This document shows, one piece after another, positions 10,104-21,805 of a DNA stretch of 64,000 nucleotides (positions within the stretch are counted from its first letter, which is position 1; every line of letters starts with the position of its first letter). The DNA comes from Ctena decussata (lineage: Eukaryota; Mollusca; Bivalvia; Lucinida; Lucinidae): contig OZ022501.1 in assembly GCA_963989385.1 (NCBI GenBank), forward strand, positions 23,026,102 to 23,090,101, given 5' to 3'. Below the pieces are notes generated by a model. It made no database searches and was not told the origin of the DNA. It worked only from the letters and a program-made list of their open reading frames with translations. Position numbers and translations under genes: made by a program.

Positions 10104-11396
10104 CAAGAGGCCCAAATGGGCCTGATATCGCTCACATGACTATTTTACCACGAGACCATTCTGATACAAAATTGGTCCAATTCCACTAAGGTTTTCTCAT
10201 TTTCACATTTTGCTTTTTTTAGTTACAGTAGCCAACTTGACTGGTTTATATTCAGCTATGTTTGAAACACCTCAATGCAAGAATCATTTTGCTACAAATT
10301 TCGTCAAAATCCACTCAACGGTTACGGAGATATTGTCATTTTCATGTTTTGTGCGCTATTTTTAGTAACGGCAGATGGCAGCCATCTTGGAATGCCAAAA
10401 TGCAAAAAAATCGAAAAGGCTCCATGAAAGGACCATTCTGACACAAAATAAGTCCAATTTCACTGAGGTTTTCTCATTTTCACATTTTGCAATTTTTAGT
10501 AACAGAGACCAACATGACTGGTCTATGTTTAGTTACGTTAATAAACACTTCAATGCAAGAATCATTTTGCCACAAATTTCGTCATTATCCATTCAACGGT
10601 TACAGAGATATTGTCATTTTCATTTTTGGGCTTCTTTTAGTAACGGCAGATGGCAGCCATCTTGAAATGCCAAAATGCAAACATCGAACAGGCTCCATGA
10701 AAGGACCATTCTGACAAAAAATCAGCCCAATTCCATTGAGATTTTCTAATTTTCACATTTTGCTATTTTTAGTAGCAGAGACCAATATGACTGGTCTATA
10801 TTTAGTTAGGTTAACAAACACTTCAATGCAAGAATCATTTTGCGACAAATTTCGTTAAAATCCATTCAGCGGTTTATTGAGATATTGTCATTTTCATGTT
10901 TTGTGCTATTTTAGTAACTGCAGATGGCGGCCATCTTGGATTGCCAAATTGCAATAATTCAAAATGGCTTCATGCAAGGAACATTCTGACACAAAGTTGG
11001 TCCAATCCTATTCAAGGGTTCTTGAGAAATTGTCATTTTTCTGTTTGTGCTATTTTTAGTAACAGTCCCCCTGGTGGCCATCTTGGATAGTCAACTGGCA
11101 CAAATTTGAAATAATTCCATTCAACGACCATTTCTGACCAAATCTGACCAGAATCCATTTAAGATTTCTTGAAATATTGGCATTTGAGCAAAATCGGTCT
11201 TTTAAACGCTAAGTGGGTCACTGTGACCTAATTCCGCTACAGATTTTTTCATTTTTACGATTTTTAATTCCAAGGTCCCACTAATGTTCACAATGTTTGA
11301 ATAATTTGTTTTCAATTGTTGACGGACGACGGACGACGAACGACGAACGACGCACGACGAACGCCGGACGCTTTGGTATGACAATAGCTCACTATA
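10104..11396 (+). mobile_element. Pearl/HINE-like element B (in intron)
   Basis: It starts with the short palindrome AGGCCCAAATGGGCCT and ATCGCTCAC. Three to four units of about 275 bases follow, each with AGATGGC(A/G)GCCATCTTGGA, TTTTAGTAAC and a conserved ATTCTGACA. Then comes a GACGGACGACGAACGACG microsatellite (11322-11371), and it ends near ATAGCTCACTATAAAA. The layout equals element A. It fills the intron of the EGF/TM gene and adjoins the splice donor of exon A. Confidence 0.75.
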
Positions 11397-11413
11397 AAAA
11401 AATAATAACTTAC

Positions 11414-12593
11414 CTGTTGGCTTTAGAGATTTACATTCGGGGCCAGTATAATTATAATGACAATTGCACTTCTCCTCTCCATCGACAAGAAAGCAGTCCC
11501 CATTCTCTCCACAGTCCCGGCAGCATTTATCCATACATAATGTCCCTGATGCCCCAGGGTCACACTCACATCGAGATCCGCCGCCTTCTAAATCGTTGCA
11601 TACACCATATAGGCATCTCATTCCGAACTTGCAAGTCCGTTCCGACTCATTTCGAGGTTTATAATGGCGGCTGCAAACGTTAGACGAATCGAATTCGTAA
11701 GAATCTGTTGTAGTTAAAGCTGGTTGACTTTTAACACAAACCTCAGTATAATTGGGTAAAACAACACATTTTGTACCCTCCTCACAGTTTCTTGTGCATT
11801 TTGCAGACTCGTCTCTGTCACAGAATACCCCACTCCATCCTTCATCACAAACACAGTTAAAGCCGGGCTGCTGGCAGTAGCCATGCTTACATGGAAAACC
11901 AGGTGGGCAATTTCGCCCAGTATCTTCGTCATCAGGCGGTTCCGTCGTCGTCGGTCCTTCAGGCTTACAGCTGTCATGTGTAAAATCATCCATACATTCA
12001 CAGCTATGTTTACATGTTTTCTTGTCAAATAAACACCTACGACCCTCACCACAAAAATTGAAATTTCGAGTCGAACATGGATTGAACGCACATAGAACGC
12101 TCTGAGTTGTCGACGAATCTGATGAAACTGTTACTGTTTGACAGTTTTCATGAGTAAAATCATCTAAACACACACACTTATGCTTACATGTCTTATCTAA
12201 TTCACACTTTCTCCCGTCACCGCAAAAATTATCCACAGAACAAGGGTTAAATATACATTTAATTGAGGTTGTAGTAATTTTAGGCGTCACTGGTGACGTA
12301 ACATCCGGTTTCCCCGTCGAGGTAGATTTCACGCATGATTCGTGATATGATTCGTCCGTGCATACACATGTGTGCTTACAAGACTCGTCCATTTCACAAT
12401 CTCTCCCGCCGTCACAGAAGTTTGGTATATCACACGGATTGAATGTACATCTCGTTCCCGGTGGTTTGGTTCCGGGCATCCAGCCTCTTTTATATCGTCT
12501 TTGTTCAAGGCGGGAAAATGCAGACGCCTCCAAAAATAGGAGTAACGATGTCCACATAAGCAAAATTGTGTCACGGTTGTAATTTCGCTTCAT
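11414..12593 (-). CDS. Exon A: secreted/membrane EGF-like multidomain protein, N-terminal exon
   Basis: The start ATG at 12593 follows an acceptor-like TTTTTTTTCAG|AGAA, suggesting an upstream 5'UTR exon. Residues 1-27 form a signal peptide (hydrophobic LLMWTSLLLFLEASA), followed by a basic RRYKR. Three cysteine-rich repeats lie at about 49-87, 113-151 and 168-209, each with FNPC...NFC.(D/G)GR.C...C(K)H.C.C.D...H..C. A canonical EGF-like domain is at about 229-258 (GYCQQPGFNCVCDEGWSGVFC region). Further EGF-like cysteine clusters are at about 266-286, 307-353 and 357-387. Thr/Ser/Pro linkers (90-111, 153-166, 212-224) suggest O-glycosylation; NYT and NES are N-glycosylation sites. The donor is ACAG|GTAAGTT at 11414 (phase 1), joining exon B. 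I infer a cell-surface adhesion or receptor role; no specific orthologue is recognised. Confidence 0.8.
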
Positions 12594-12754
12594 TTCTCTG
12601 AAAAAAAAGACAAATACGATATAATTAACACTGAATTATCTATTATTATCTATCTTTATCTTTTATCTTCTATCTGTCTGTAATACTAGATCTGCTCTCT
12701 GCACATCGCAGTAAGACTTTCACAATTTGGACCCCGAAATGGCTGAGTTCAAAC
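12594..12754 (-). other. Upstream intron with acceptor, pyrimidine-rich
   Basis: On the minus strand, TTGTCTTTTTTTTCAG ends four bases before the ATG of exon A, a good 3' splice site. The preceding AT-rich sequence (TATC repeats at 12638-12676 on the plus strand) is consistent with an intron. The 5'UTR exon was not identified. Confidence 0.5.
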
Positions 12755-12774
12755 GTTTAGGAAAAATTTTGCAG

Positions 12775-12896
12775 CGTAAAACATCCTTGTAAAGTTTGCA
12801 AAATGGATACAGTAGAATGTACAGCCGAAAATGGGACATTGTGCAGCTGTCACACGGACGTCACAACAGGTTTCTCTGGAAACTGCTTTCGCGCAG
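12775..12896 (+). CDS. Possible orphan EGF-like exon
   Basis: The plus strand has an acceptor-like AAAAATTTTGCAG and then an open stretch reading HPCKVCKMDTVEC, TAENGTLCSC and TTGFSGNCF. The six cysteines have the pattern C-x2-C-x6-C-x7-C-x-C-x11-C, where C-x-C and GFSGNC are EGF hallmarks; the first spacing is shorter than usual. A weak donor GCAG|GTCC would end it at 12896, before an in-frame stop. It lies opposite to, and upstream of, the minus-strand EGF gene. It could be a stray exon, a pseudo-exon or chance. Confidence 0.3.
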
Positions 12897-12929
12897 GTCC
12901 TTTTCTATGGACAGAATGAATAAACAAAC

Positions 12930-13166
12930 GAGCCGCGACACGAGAAAACAAACAAAGTCGTTGTGCGCCCAGCGCAGACTCAGATCAGCCTGGGCATCCG
13001 CCTGGTCCGACCAGAGTCTTCACTAAGCGCTTAAAGGGTAGCTAAGGGTCTAAGCTACCTTCATGCGGACAGCGAAGACTCTGATCAGACTGGGCGGATG
13101 TCCAGGCTGATCTGAGTTTGTGCTGGGCGCAAAACCACTTAGTTGTTTTTCTTGTGTCGCGGCTCA
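12930..13166. mobile_element. GAGCCGCG-TIR MITE
   Basis: A complete copy. GAGCCGCGACACGAGAAAAC opens it and GTGTCGCGGCTCA closes it; the centre contains TTAAAGGGTAGCTAAGGGTC. The right half (from 13031) is the left boundary of the 2,263-bp tandem duplication. Confidence 0.9.
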
Positions 13167-13442
13167 AATTAAAATAATGGTGAACTGCGCAAGTGTTGTA
13201 CGGTCGCTACAGGTTTCTTCTCTTTTTAAGCTATCCTTAAAAAGTTCCGTGCTTACTCGCGCTTGTGTGGACCCTTCTCTAATTTCTGATAAAAGGCCAA
13301 GGGCCAGGTGTCCCCTGACGTATGGACATGCCGGTAACCAGGATATTTGATTTTGAAAGGAATCATGGCTACGAGTGATGATCACAGGCCACATGATATC
13401 TGATCATATGATCAACTTAAAACCAGTTGTTGAATTCAATTT

Positions 13443-14226
13443 CTGGCGGAGTTTCATGAAAGTCACCCCTATGAAATATGATTAATATAATTAAAGTCAA
13501 ATGGTTATTAATAACAATATCCTGTAGGTTTAAATGGTAAAAGGAGGTGTGGTCCACAAAATTTGACCAGACTTACAAAGGGCCATAACTATGATCCGCT
13601 CATTACCACAATAAAATATGATCAACGTCAAAATGGTAATAACAATATCCTGAAAGCTTGATGAAGATCGGTTGAAAACTGAAAGAGAAACTGCGGCCTT
13701 AAGATTTGATAAGCCTTACAAAAAGGCCGTAACTCTGCCAGAAAGAGCCCGATCATGATCCCAATAAAATAGGATCAACATCAAATTGTGATACATGTAA
13801 TGTAACAATATCCTGAAAGTTTAATAAACATCGGTTGACAACTGAAAGAGGAGGTGCGGCCACAAGATTTGACCGGATTACAAAGGGCTGCAACTCTGGC
13901 AGAAAGGACCCAATTATGTCTCAAATACAAAACGATCAATGGCAAATGGTAATAAGTAGGTGAAAAGAGGAGTTGCGCCCACAAGCTTTGACCAGACTTA
14001 CAAAGAGCCGTAACTCTGGCACAAAGGGTCAAATCATGACATCAATTAAATTTGATCAACGTCAAGTGGTGATAACAGTATCCTGGAAGTTTGATGAAAA
14101 TCGGTTGAAAATTGAATCAGGGTTTGCGGGCAAAAGAGTTGACCAGATTTACGAAGGGTCATAACTCCGGCAGAAAGGGTTAAATCATGACTCCAACAGA
14201 ATATGGTCAACGTCAACTAGTGATAA
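13443..14226 (+). repeat. Tandem-core (pearl-like) repeat C, copy in unit A
   Basis: About five diverged units of roughly 140-150 bases carry AACAATATCCTGAAAGTTT, ATCGGTTGA, TTTGACCAGACTTACAAAGG and AACTCTGGCAGAAAGG. It resembles the cores of elements A, E and F in style, but I see no GACGG tract or end hairpin, so only a core fragment remains. Confidence 0.65.
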
Positions 14227-14227
14227 C

Positions 14228-15186
14228 TGTCAGGGAGTAGCTTTTCCCCCCTAGTAGTCTTTCCCCCCGGAAAAATGACTATGATTTTTGCATAGTAGAA
14301 TTTCCCACCGGAAAAATGGCTATATAGGAGAATTTCCCCCCGGAAATATGACTATATAGCCAATTTTCCACGGGGAAAATCTACTATAAGTGTTTTTGCA
14401 TAGCCGTTTTTCCCCTCTATAGTAGATTTTCCCCCTGGTAATATGATTGCAGGAATACACGCTCAATTGTGGAATTTGCTCCTTCTCCAATCATAGTAGT
14501 GAGGTGAAATAGAAACACGAGTATCTGTCTATATAATATCGATGGATAACAGATGCTAGAACCGCATGCATGTGTCCATCAGTCTGTTATTTTTGTTTTG
14601 GGGAAAACAGGCAGGCATTTTGCTTTTCCATGTTACCTAAAACAGATATGAGTGTACGTGGTTGTGTGCATCAACTAGTATAATTTTGTGTTTGTACAAG
14701 CGTTTGTGCGTGCGCGCAGCGGAGTGCCTGGACTAGTGTTCGCCTTTCATGCTGGAGTCTTGGGCTCGACTCCCATCGGGACACACGTCCGATTATTATT
14801 TTCAATGTAATACTGCCAGCTAAATCAATTCGTATACATCTCCCTGAAAGCTTGCATGCGTATACCTATATAAATATCTGCGATGGGAAGATATCACACC
14901 TTCCACGTTTCTTAAATTAGTAATTATTGATTATTATAAAAATATAGTCGCTAAATTTGCATATTGATTTTTTGGAATTAATCATGTTTATTACCTTCGT
15001 TGAAAAACTGATGCATTTCTAATGCGATTAATTACGTGTAATGGCTCTGTTCCATTCCGCTCCGTTCGTTCCGTTCCGTAAAATACCAACAGCCATACAA
15101 AATTCACTAATAGCCAATTTCCCGGTGGGGAAAAAACGACTATGGGGGAAAGGTGGCTCTATGAGGTCCGGACAATCCACTATATA
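14228..15186 (+). mobile_element. Element T, copy in unit A (3' part interrupted by X)
   Basis: It matches the intact inverted copy at 30533-31589. It begins TGTCAGGGAGTAGC and carries about six GGAAAAATGACTATA/TTTCCCC palindromic modules at the left (14240-14440). It includes a tRNA-like stretch (about 14715-14790) with GGGCTCGACTCCC resembling a B box. It ends at CACTATATA, where an X element inserted. Confidence 0.8.
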
Positions 15187-15293
15187 AACTCCGTTCATTA
15201 ATTCTGAAACTGGATTTTTCGCTGCTTATACTTTTATAAGCTAATCAATCAAAGTAAGACTGTGCATAGTGATAATGCTAGACTTCCGCCGAT
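15187..15293. repeat. Terminal fragment of element X
   Basis: AACTCCGTTCATTAATTCTG to CTTCCGCCGATTT is the terminal inverted repeat of X (see 17086-18844), preceded by TA. It is cut at the tandem-duplication junction, where GATTT meets TTAAAGGG of the MITE. Confidence 0.9.
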
Positions 15294-17085
15294 TTAAAGG
15301 GTAGCTAAGGGTCTAAGCTACCTTCATGCGGACAGCGAAGACTCTGATCAGACTAGGCGGATGTCCAGGCTGATCTGAGTTTGTGCTGGGCGCAAAACCA
15401 CTTAGTTGTTTTTCTTGTGTCGCGGCTCAAATTAAAATAATGGTGAACTGCGCAAGTGTTGTACGGTCGCTACAGGTTTCTTCTCTTTTTAAGCTATCCT
15501 TAAAAAGTTCCGTGCTTACTCGCGCTTGTGTGGACCCTTCTCTAATTTCTGATAAAAGGCCAAGGGCCAGGTGTCCCCTGACGTATGGACATGCCGGTAA
15601 CCAGGATATTTGATTTTGAAAGGAATCATGGCTACGAGTGATGATCACAGGCCACATGATATCTGATCATATGATCAACTTAAAACCAGTTGTTGGATTC
15701 AATTTCTGGCGGAGTTTCATGAAAGTCACCCCTATGAAATATGATTAATATAATTAAAGTCAAATGGTTATTAATAACAATATCCTGTAGGTTTAAATGG
15801 TAAAAGGAGGTGTGGTCCACAAAATTTGACCAGACTTACAAAGGGCCATAACTATGATCCGCTCATTACCACAATAAAATATGATCAACGTCAAAATGGT
15901 AATAACAATATCCTGAAAGCTTGATGAAGATCGGTTGAAAACTGAAAGAGAAACTGCGGCCACAAGATTTGATAAGCCTTACAAAAAGGCCGTAACTCTG
16001 CCAGAAAGAGCCCGATCATGATCCCAATAAAATAGGATCAACATCAAATTGTGATACATGTAATGTAACAATATCCTGAAAGTTTAATAAACATCGGTTG
16101 ACAACTGAAAGAGGAGGTGCGGCCACAAGATTTGACCGGATTACAAAGGGCTGCAACTCTGGCAGAAAGGACCCAATTATGTCTCAAATACAAAACGATC
16201 AATGGCAAATGGTAATAAGTAGGTGAAAAGAGGAGTTGAGCCCACAAGCTTTGACCAGACTTACAAAGAGCCGTAACTCTGGCACAAAGGGTCAAATCAT
16301 GACATCAATTAAATTTGATCAACGTCAAGTGGTGATAACAGTATCCTGGAAGTTTGATGAAAATCGGTTGAAAATTGAATCAGGGTTTGCGGGCAAAAGA
16401 GTTGACCAGATTTACGAAGGGTCATAACTCCGGCAGAAAGGGTTAAATCATGACTCCAACAGAATATGGTCAACGTCAACTAGTGATAACTGTCAGAGAG
16501 TAGCTTTTCCCCCCTAGTAGTCTTTCCCCCCGGAAAAATGACTATGATTTTTGCATAGTAGAATTTCCCACCGGAAAAATGGCTATATAGGAGAATTTCC
16601 CCCCGGAAATATGACTATATAGCCAATTTTCCACGGGGAAAATCTACTATAAGTGTTTTTGCATAGCCGTTTTTCCCCTCTATAGTAGATTTTCCCCCTG
16701 GTAATATGATTGCAGGAATACACGCTCAATTGTGGAATTTGCTCCTTCTCCAATCATAGTAGTGAGGTGAAATAGAAACACGAGTATCTGTCTATATAAT
16801 ATCGATGGATAACAGATGCTAGAACCGCATGCATGTGTCCATCAGTCTGTTATTTTTGTTTTGGGGAAAACAGGCAGGCATTTTGCTTTTCCATGTTACC
16901 TAAAACAGATATGAGTGTACGTGGTTGTGTGCATCAACTAGTATAATTTTGTGTTTGTACAAGCGTTTGTGCGTGCGCGCAGCGGAGTGCCTGGACTAGT
17001 GTTCGCCTTTCATGCTGGAGTCTTGGGCTCGACTCCCATCGGGACACACGTCCGATTATTATTTTCAATGTAATACTGCCAGCTA
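15294..17085. repeat. Tandem segmental duplication, copy B (left part)
   Basis: It is nearly identical to 13031-14822. It includes the MITE right half (15294-15429), the tandem-core repeat C (15706-16489) and the left part of element T (16491-17085) with its tRNA-like stretch near 16978-17053. It is broken at 17085 by element X1 inserted at a TA in T; unit A shows the empty site (CCAGCTAAATCAATTC). Confidence 0.95.
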
Positions 17086-18844
17086 AACTCCGTTCATTAA
17101 TTCTGAAACTGGGTTTTTCGCTGCTCATACTTTTATAATCTAATAAATCCAGATAAGACTGTGCATAGTGATAATGCTAGACTTCCGCCGATTTCTCATC
17201 AATGTGTCCAGTGACTCTGACTTTCGTAGGCTGCTGGGCTAACCTGCACGAAAATGCAAATAACATTTTTTCAACCAGAGACTAAGTCCATCGGACAGGT
17301 TGGAAACGCCTTTTAATACCATATAAAGTGGTCGCTATAAATAGTTTTGTGTACGGGTGTGGTTAGTATTCTAACACATGTTCTGCGCGTGCGAAATCAG
17401 TCAGCGTGACAACAAGCTTTTCATCTAGATAATTCTATCTCGATTTGAAATTGATCACACCGCATAAATTTACACTGGACAAGGTTTTCAGTGTTTCACC
17501 GTAGTCCTCACCACCGACAAACAACGTCTGAATGACGTTATATCAGCGTCAATGCGACGTAATGATGTTCACTGGCGCTACTTTAACGCAACTATAACAG
17601 CTTTCCACAGTTTCTAATAAATTTCTGAATTTCCAAAACATTTAATACCGAGGTTGCGTTAGAATTGCGAAGGCGAAGTTAAATACAACGACCAAATCGT
17701 GCATCTCTTAAATTATTACAGCTCCCCTCAATCGATCTGCTCCTCCTCCCTCCCCCCCCCCCCCAACCAAACTCTAAAAAAAGAAGAAAAATACCCCCCC
17801 CCCTCACTGCACTACCTACAACCCCTCCCCCATTTGTCTACCATCCAAACTCTCACCCCTCGATATGATCCCCTCGCATACATAAACCTTATTCAGTCTA
17901 CCACCCGAACCTCCACCCTAGTATCTAGACACGCTACCCCCCCCCCCCCCCCACACACACACTTTTCAACAAACCGCTATTCCCTCGGTCTATCACCCGG
18001 CCTCTACACATCGACACTAACAATATATACGCAAGGAAGATCTCAATGTTAATACTACATCCTCGAACCTCACGGGCTTGCGAAAACAGGAGGCAGTCTG
18101 ATCAGAGTCAAACGGGGTCGAAGTCAACCTCACGGTACTGAGTTTAAGTAAAAGCTGAGAGGTTCACATATTTGATTTGCGTCATCTGGAAAGGATATTA
18201 AGTCATGTGCATACTGTTACTACTCAACTGTACAGGCTTTTCACTATGATCTCTTTATATTATCTAAGAAAGTTAATGCAAAAATGTAGACTCTGATATG
18301 ACTGCACAGTCTGAGCTTTCCCTGTTTGTACAATACAAGGGTACCTTTTCACAAGCGTGCAAATCAATTTGTCCTTGCCTCAATATAGGGAATATATACG
18401 CGAAAGCTAATCTGAGCGTTTGCTTTTCGCACATCCGATGTGTGGCTGTGTGGGCACAGAGGAAAAAATGTAGCTCATGCAGTATTTTTTAAGCAGCCGG
18501 GTTTCAAAGCGTTTTTTCTGGAATCATCCTTCGTGTGACTTTGCTGGAGGGCCAACACTTACTATCCGAATGACCAGCGTGATATCCACGTGGAAAGTAT
18601 GTGAATATGTATGACTTTAGGCTGTCAATTTTCATCAAATGCTCTTAGTTTGCGGACGAGTTTTTGAAATTTGCTGTTTCACGCACGTAACTGCAGCATC
18701 AGGCGCCAGGCTAAGGTACATGAGACCTTTATGAGAAATCGGCGGAAGTCTAGCATTATCACTATGCACAGTCTTACTTTGATTGATTAGCTTATAAAAG
18801 TATAAGCAGCGAAAAATCCAGTTTCAGAATTAATGAACTGAGTT
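17086..18844 (+). mobile_element. Element X, copy 1 (TA-flanked, about 110-bp TIRs, no transposase)
   Basis: The ends AACTCCGTTCATTAATTCTG and AATTAATGAACTGAGTT form inverted repeats of about 110 bases reaching CTTCCGCCGATTTCTCAT. TA flanks both ends (17084-17085, 18845-18846). The interior has C-homopolymers (17751-17764, 17796-17803, 17937-17952) and short open frames (for example a 64-codon frame at 18298-18492) with no transposase motif. Its inverted, almost identical partner is at 19211-20978. TA flanks suggest a Tc1/mariner-type mobiliser. Confidence 0.85.
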
Positions 18845-19210
18845 TATATAGTGGATTGTCCGGACCTCATAGAGCCACCTTTCCCCCATAGTCGTTTTTC
18901 CCCCACCGGGAAATTGGCTATTAGTGAATTTTGTATGGCTGTTGGTATTTTACGGAACGGAACGAACGGAGCGGAATGGAACAGAGCCATTACACGTAAT
19001 TAATCGCATTAGAAATGCATCAGTTTTTCAACGAAGGTAATAAACATGATTAATTCCAAAAAATCAATATGCAAATTTAGCGACTATATTTTTATAATAA
19101 TCAATAATTACTAATTTAAGAAACGTGGAAGGTGTGATATCTTCCCATCGCAGATATTTATATAGGTATACGCATGCAAGCTTTCAGGGAGATGTATACG
19201 AATTGATTTA
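18845..19210 (-). repeat. Inverted right part of element T between X1 and X2
   Basis: It starts TATAGTGGATTGTCCGGACC and ends GTATACGAATTGATTTA, which is the inverse of 14822-15186. In unit A this segment is upright between the X1 target site and the X target site, so here it is flipped with both X junctions preserved. Confidence 0.9.
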
Positions 19211-20096
19211 AACTCCGTTCATTAATTCTGAAACTGGATTTTTCGCTGCTTATACTTTTATAAGCTAATCAATCAAAGTAAGACTGTGCATAGTGATAAA
19301 GCTCGACTTCCGCCGATTTCTCATAAAGGTCTCATGTACCTTAGCCTGGCGCCTGATGCTGCAGTTACGTGCGTGAAACAGCAAATTTCAAAAACTCGTC
19401 CGCAAACTAAGAGCATTTGATGAAAATTGACAGCCTAAAGTCATACATATTCACATACTTTCCACGTGGATATCACGCTGGTCATTCGGATAGTAAGTGT
19501 TGGCCCTCCAGCAAAGTCACACGAAGGATGATTCCAGAAAAAACGCTTTGAAACCCGGCTGCTTAAAAAATACTGCATGAGCTACATTTTTTCCTCTGTG
19601 CCCACACAGCCACACATCGGATGTGCGAAAAGCAAACGCTCAGATTAGCTTTCGCGTATATATTCCCTATATTGAGGCAAGGACAAATTGATTTGCACGC
19701 TTGTGAAAAGGTACCCTTGTATTGTACAAACAGGGAAAGCTCAGACTGTGCAGTCATATCAGAGTCTACATTTTTGCATTAACTTTCTTAGATAATATAA
19801 AGAGATCATAGTGAAAAGCCTGTACAGTTGAGTAGTAACAGTATGCACATGACTTAATATCCTTTCCAGATGACGCAAATCAAATATGTGAACCTCTCAG
19901 CTTTTACTTAAACTCAGTACCGTGAGGTTGACTTCGACCCCGTTTGACTCTGATCAGACTGCCTCCTGTTTTCGCAAGCCCGTGAGGTTCGAGGATGTAG
20001 TATTAACATTGAGATCTTCCTTGCGTATATATTGTTAGTGTCGATGTGTAGAGGCCGGGTGATAGACCGAGGGAATAGCGGTTTGTTGAAAAGTGT

Positions 20097-20127
<31 letters not shown>

Positions 20128-20978
20128 GTAGCGTGTCTAGATACTAGGGTGGAGGTTCGGGTGGTAGACTGAATAAGGTTTATGTATGCGAGGGGATCAT
20201 ATCGAGGGGTGAGAGTTTGGATGGTAGACAAATGGGGGAGGGGTTGTAGGTAGTGCAGTGAGGGGGGGGGGGTATTTTTCTTCTTTTTTTAGAGTTTGGT
20301 TGGGGGGGGGGGAGGGAGGAGGAGCAGATCGATTGAGGGGAGCTGTAATAATTTAAGAGATGCACGATTTGGTCGTTGTATTTAACTTCGCCTTCGCAAT
20401 TCTAACGCAACCTCGGTATTAAATGTTTTGGAAATTCAGAAATTTATTAGAAACTGTGGAAAGCTGTTATAGTTGCGTTAAAGTAGCGCCAGTGAACATC
20501 ATTACGTCGCATTGACGCTGATATAACGTCATTCAGACGTTGTTTGTCGGTGGTGAGGACTACGGTGAAACACTGAAAACCTTGTCCAGTGTAAATTTAT
20601 GCGGTGTGATCAATTTCAAATCGAGATAGAATTATCTAGATGAAAAGCTTGTTGTCACGCTGACTGATTTCGCACGCGCAGAACATGTGTTAGAATACTA
20701 ACCACACCCGTACACAAAACTATTTATAGCGACCACTTTATATGGTATTAAAAGGCGTTTCCAACCTGTCCGATGGACTTAGTCTCTGGTTGAAAAAATG
20801 TTATTTGCATTTTCGTGCAGGTTAGCCCAGCAGCCTACGAAAGTCAGAGTCACTGGACACATTGATGAGAAATCGGCGGAAGTCTAGCATTATCACTATG
20901 CACAGTCTTATCTGGATTTATTAGATTATAAAAGTATGAGCAGCGAAAAACCCAGTTTCAGAATTAATGAACGGAGTT
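19211..20978 (-). mobile_element. Element X, copy 2 (inverse of copy 1)
   Basis: It begins AACTCCGTTCATTAATTCTG and ends ATTAATGAACGGAGTT. The whole interior is the complement of X1, differing mainly in the lengths of G/C and GT runs (20091-20127). TA flanks at 19209-19210 and 20979-20980. The 64-codon frame of X1 reappears on the minus strand at 19563-19757. Confidence 0.9.
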
Positions 20979-20980
20979 TA

Positions 20981-21805
20981 GTCGTATAATAATGCATGTT
21001 TTATATTTGGGAGTCTTTTACTCATATTGTTCATAGATTAAGGTAACGTCTGGTATCTTAACAGGTAATGACCCACCAAGTTAAAATATTAACGTTATCA
21101 GTTTAATTTGTTCGACTTAAGGGCAAGTTCGACTTAGGGGCGAGCTACCCATCATTGCGGATGATACTGTCGCTCGAAACCTATTACGGAGACGGCGTCG
21201 ACGTAAATTAACGTCATAACCTCTGTTTTTTTTTATTTCGGTTAGCTGCTTTCTGGCGGTCTTTTGAGCTTCATGTAAACCGTGCACGTCGTCTGAGATT
21301 TTAAATTGCCGTAATTAGCACATAAAATTGTATTGCGACGTCACTTTTTGAAATGTCAGCGTTTATCTGGTCCAAAACTCTGCACCTGTTTGCGATACAA
21401 TGTATTTAGGCGCGGTAGGCCAAATAAAGCCACAGACCGAGTTCGATCTTTCAAAATTCAATTTGATATTGAAAGAGAAATGTTTCATCAGAAAACTGTA
21501 TGCGTGAAGCTATTCGTCCATATGTAAACGGTACTAAGAACACGATGAGCACGTGCTGATTCCTGACCGATTCGGCTGAACGATTTCAAATTTGGTATAT
21601 TGATTTAATCAGGTACAAGATAATATATAGGCATATGTTGTAAAATGTCGGTGGACGTAGCTGCATTCATTTTTGAGATATTCAAAATTAATGGGTGGAA
21701 GTTTTTAAATCCCTCCAGTATATGTAGTGTTTGCTTTTAAACGTGTTCAAGATGCTGTTTAGCAGTTCTCACTTGTTTGTTCACTCAAGAAGCTATGCGG
21801 CTGAC
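20981..21805. other. Unassigned sequence
   Basis: I see no gene. A short imperfect direct repeat GTTCGACTTA(A/G)GGGC lies at 21111-21142. The right end of element T that should follow X2 is missing, so a breakpoint lies near 20981. Confidence 0.5.

Larger units (their letters stand above)
13031..15293. repeat. Tandem segmental duplication, copy A (2,263-bp unit)
   Basis: The sequence from 13031 recurs from 15294 at a constant offset of 2,263 bases up to 17085, with only about six mismatches seen by eye. The unit holds a MITE right half, a tandem-core repeat (13443-14226), part of element T (14228-15186) and the first 109 bases of an X element (15187-15293). Identical 76- and 83-codon frames in the two copies are therefore not independent evidence of genes. 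Confidence 0.95.

Noticed and set aside
13120..13394. Small proteins conserved at 13120 and 15383
   Set aside because: Identity is explained by the very recent 2,263-bp duplication, not by selection.
18298..18492. 64-codon frame conserved between X1 and X2 as an element protein
   Set aside because: The two copies are nearly identical throughout, so conservation of the frame carries no information; no transposase or zinc-finger pattern was found.
17086..20978. X1-X2 palindrome as LTRs of a retrotransposon
   Set aside because: The terminal sequences are inverted, not direct, and each copy is flanked by its own TA pair.
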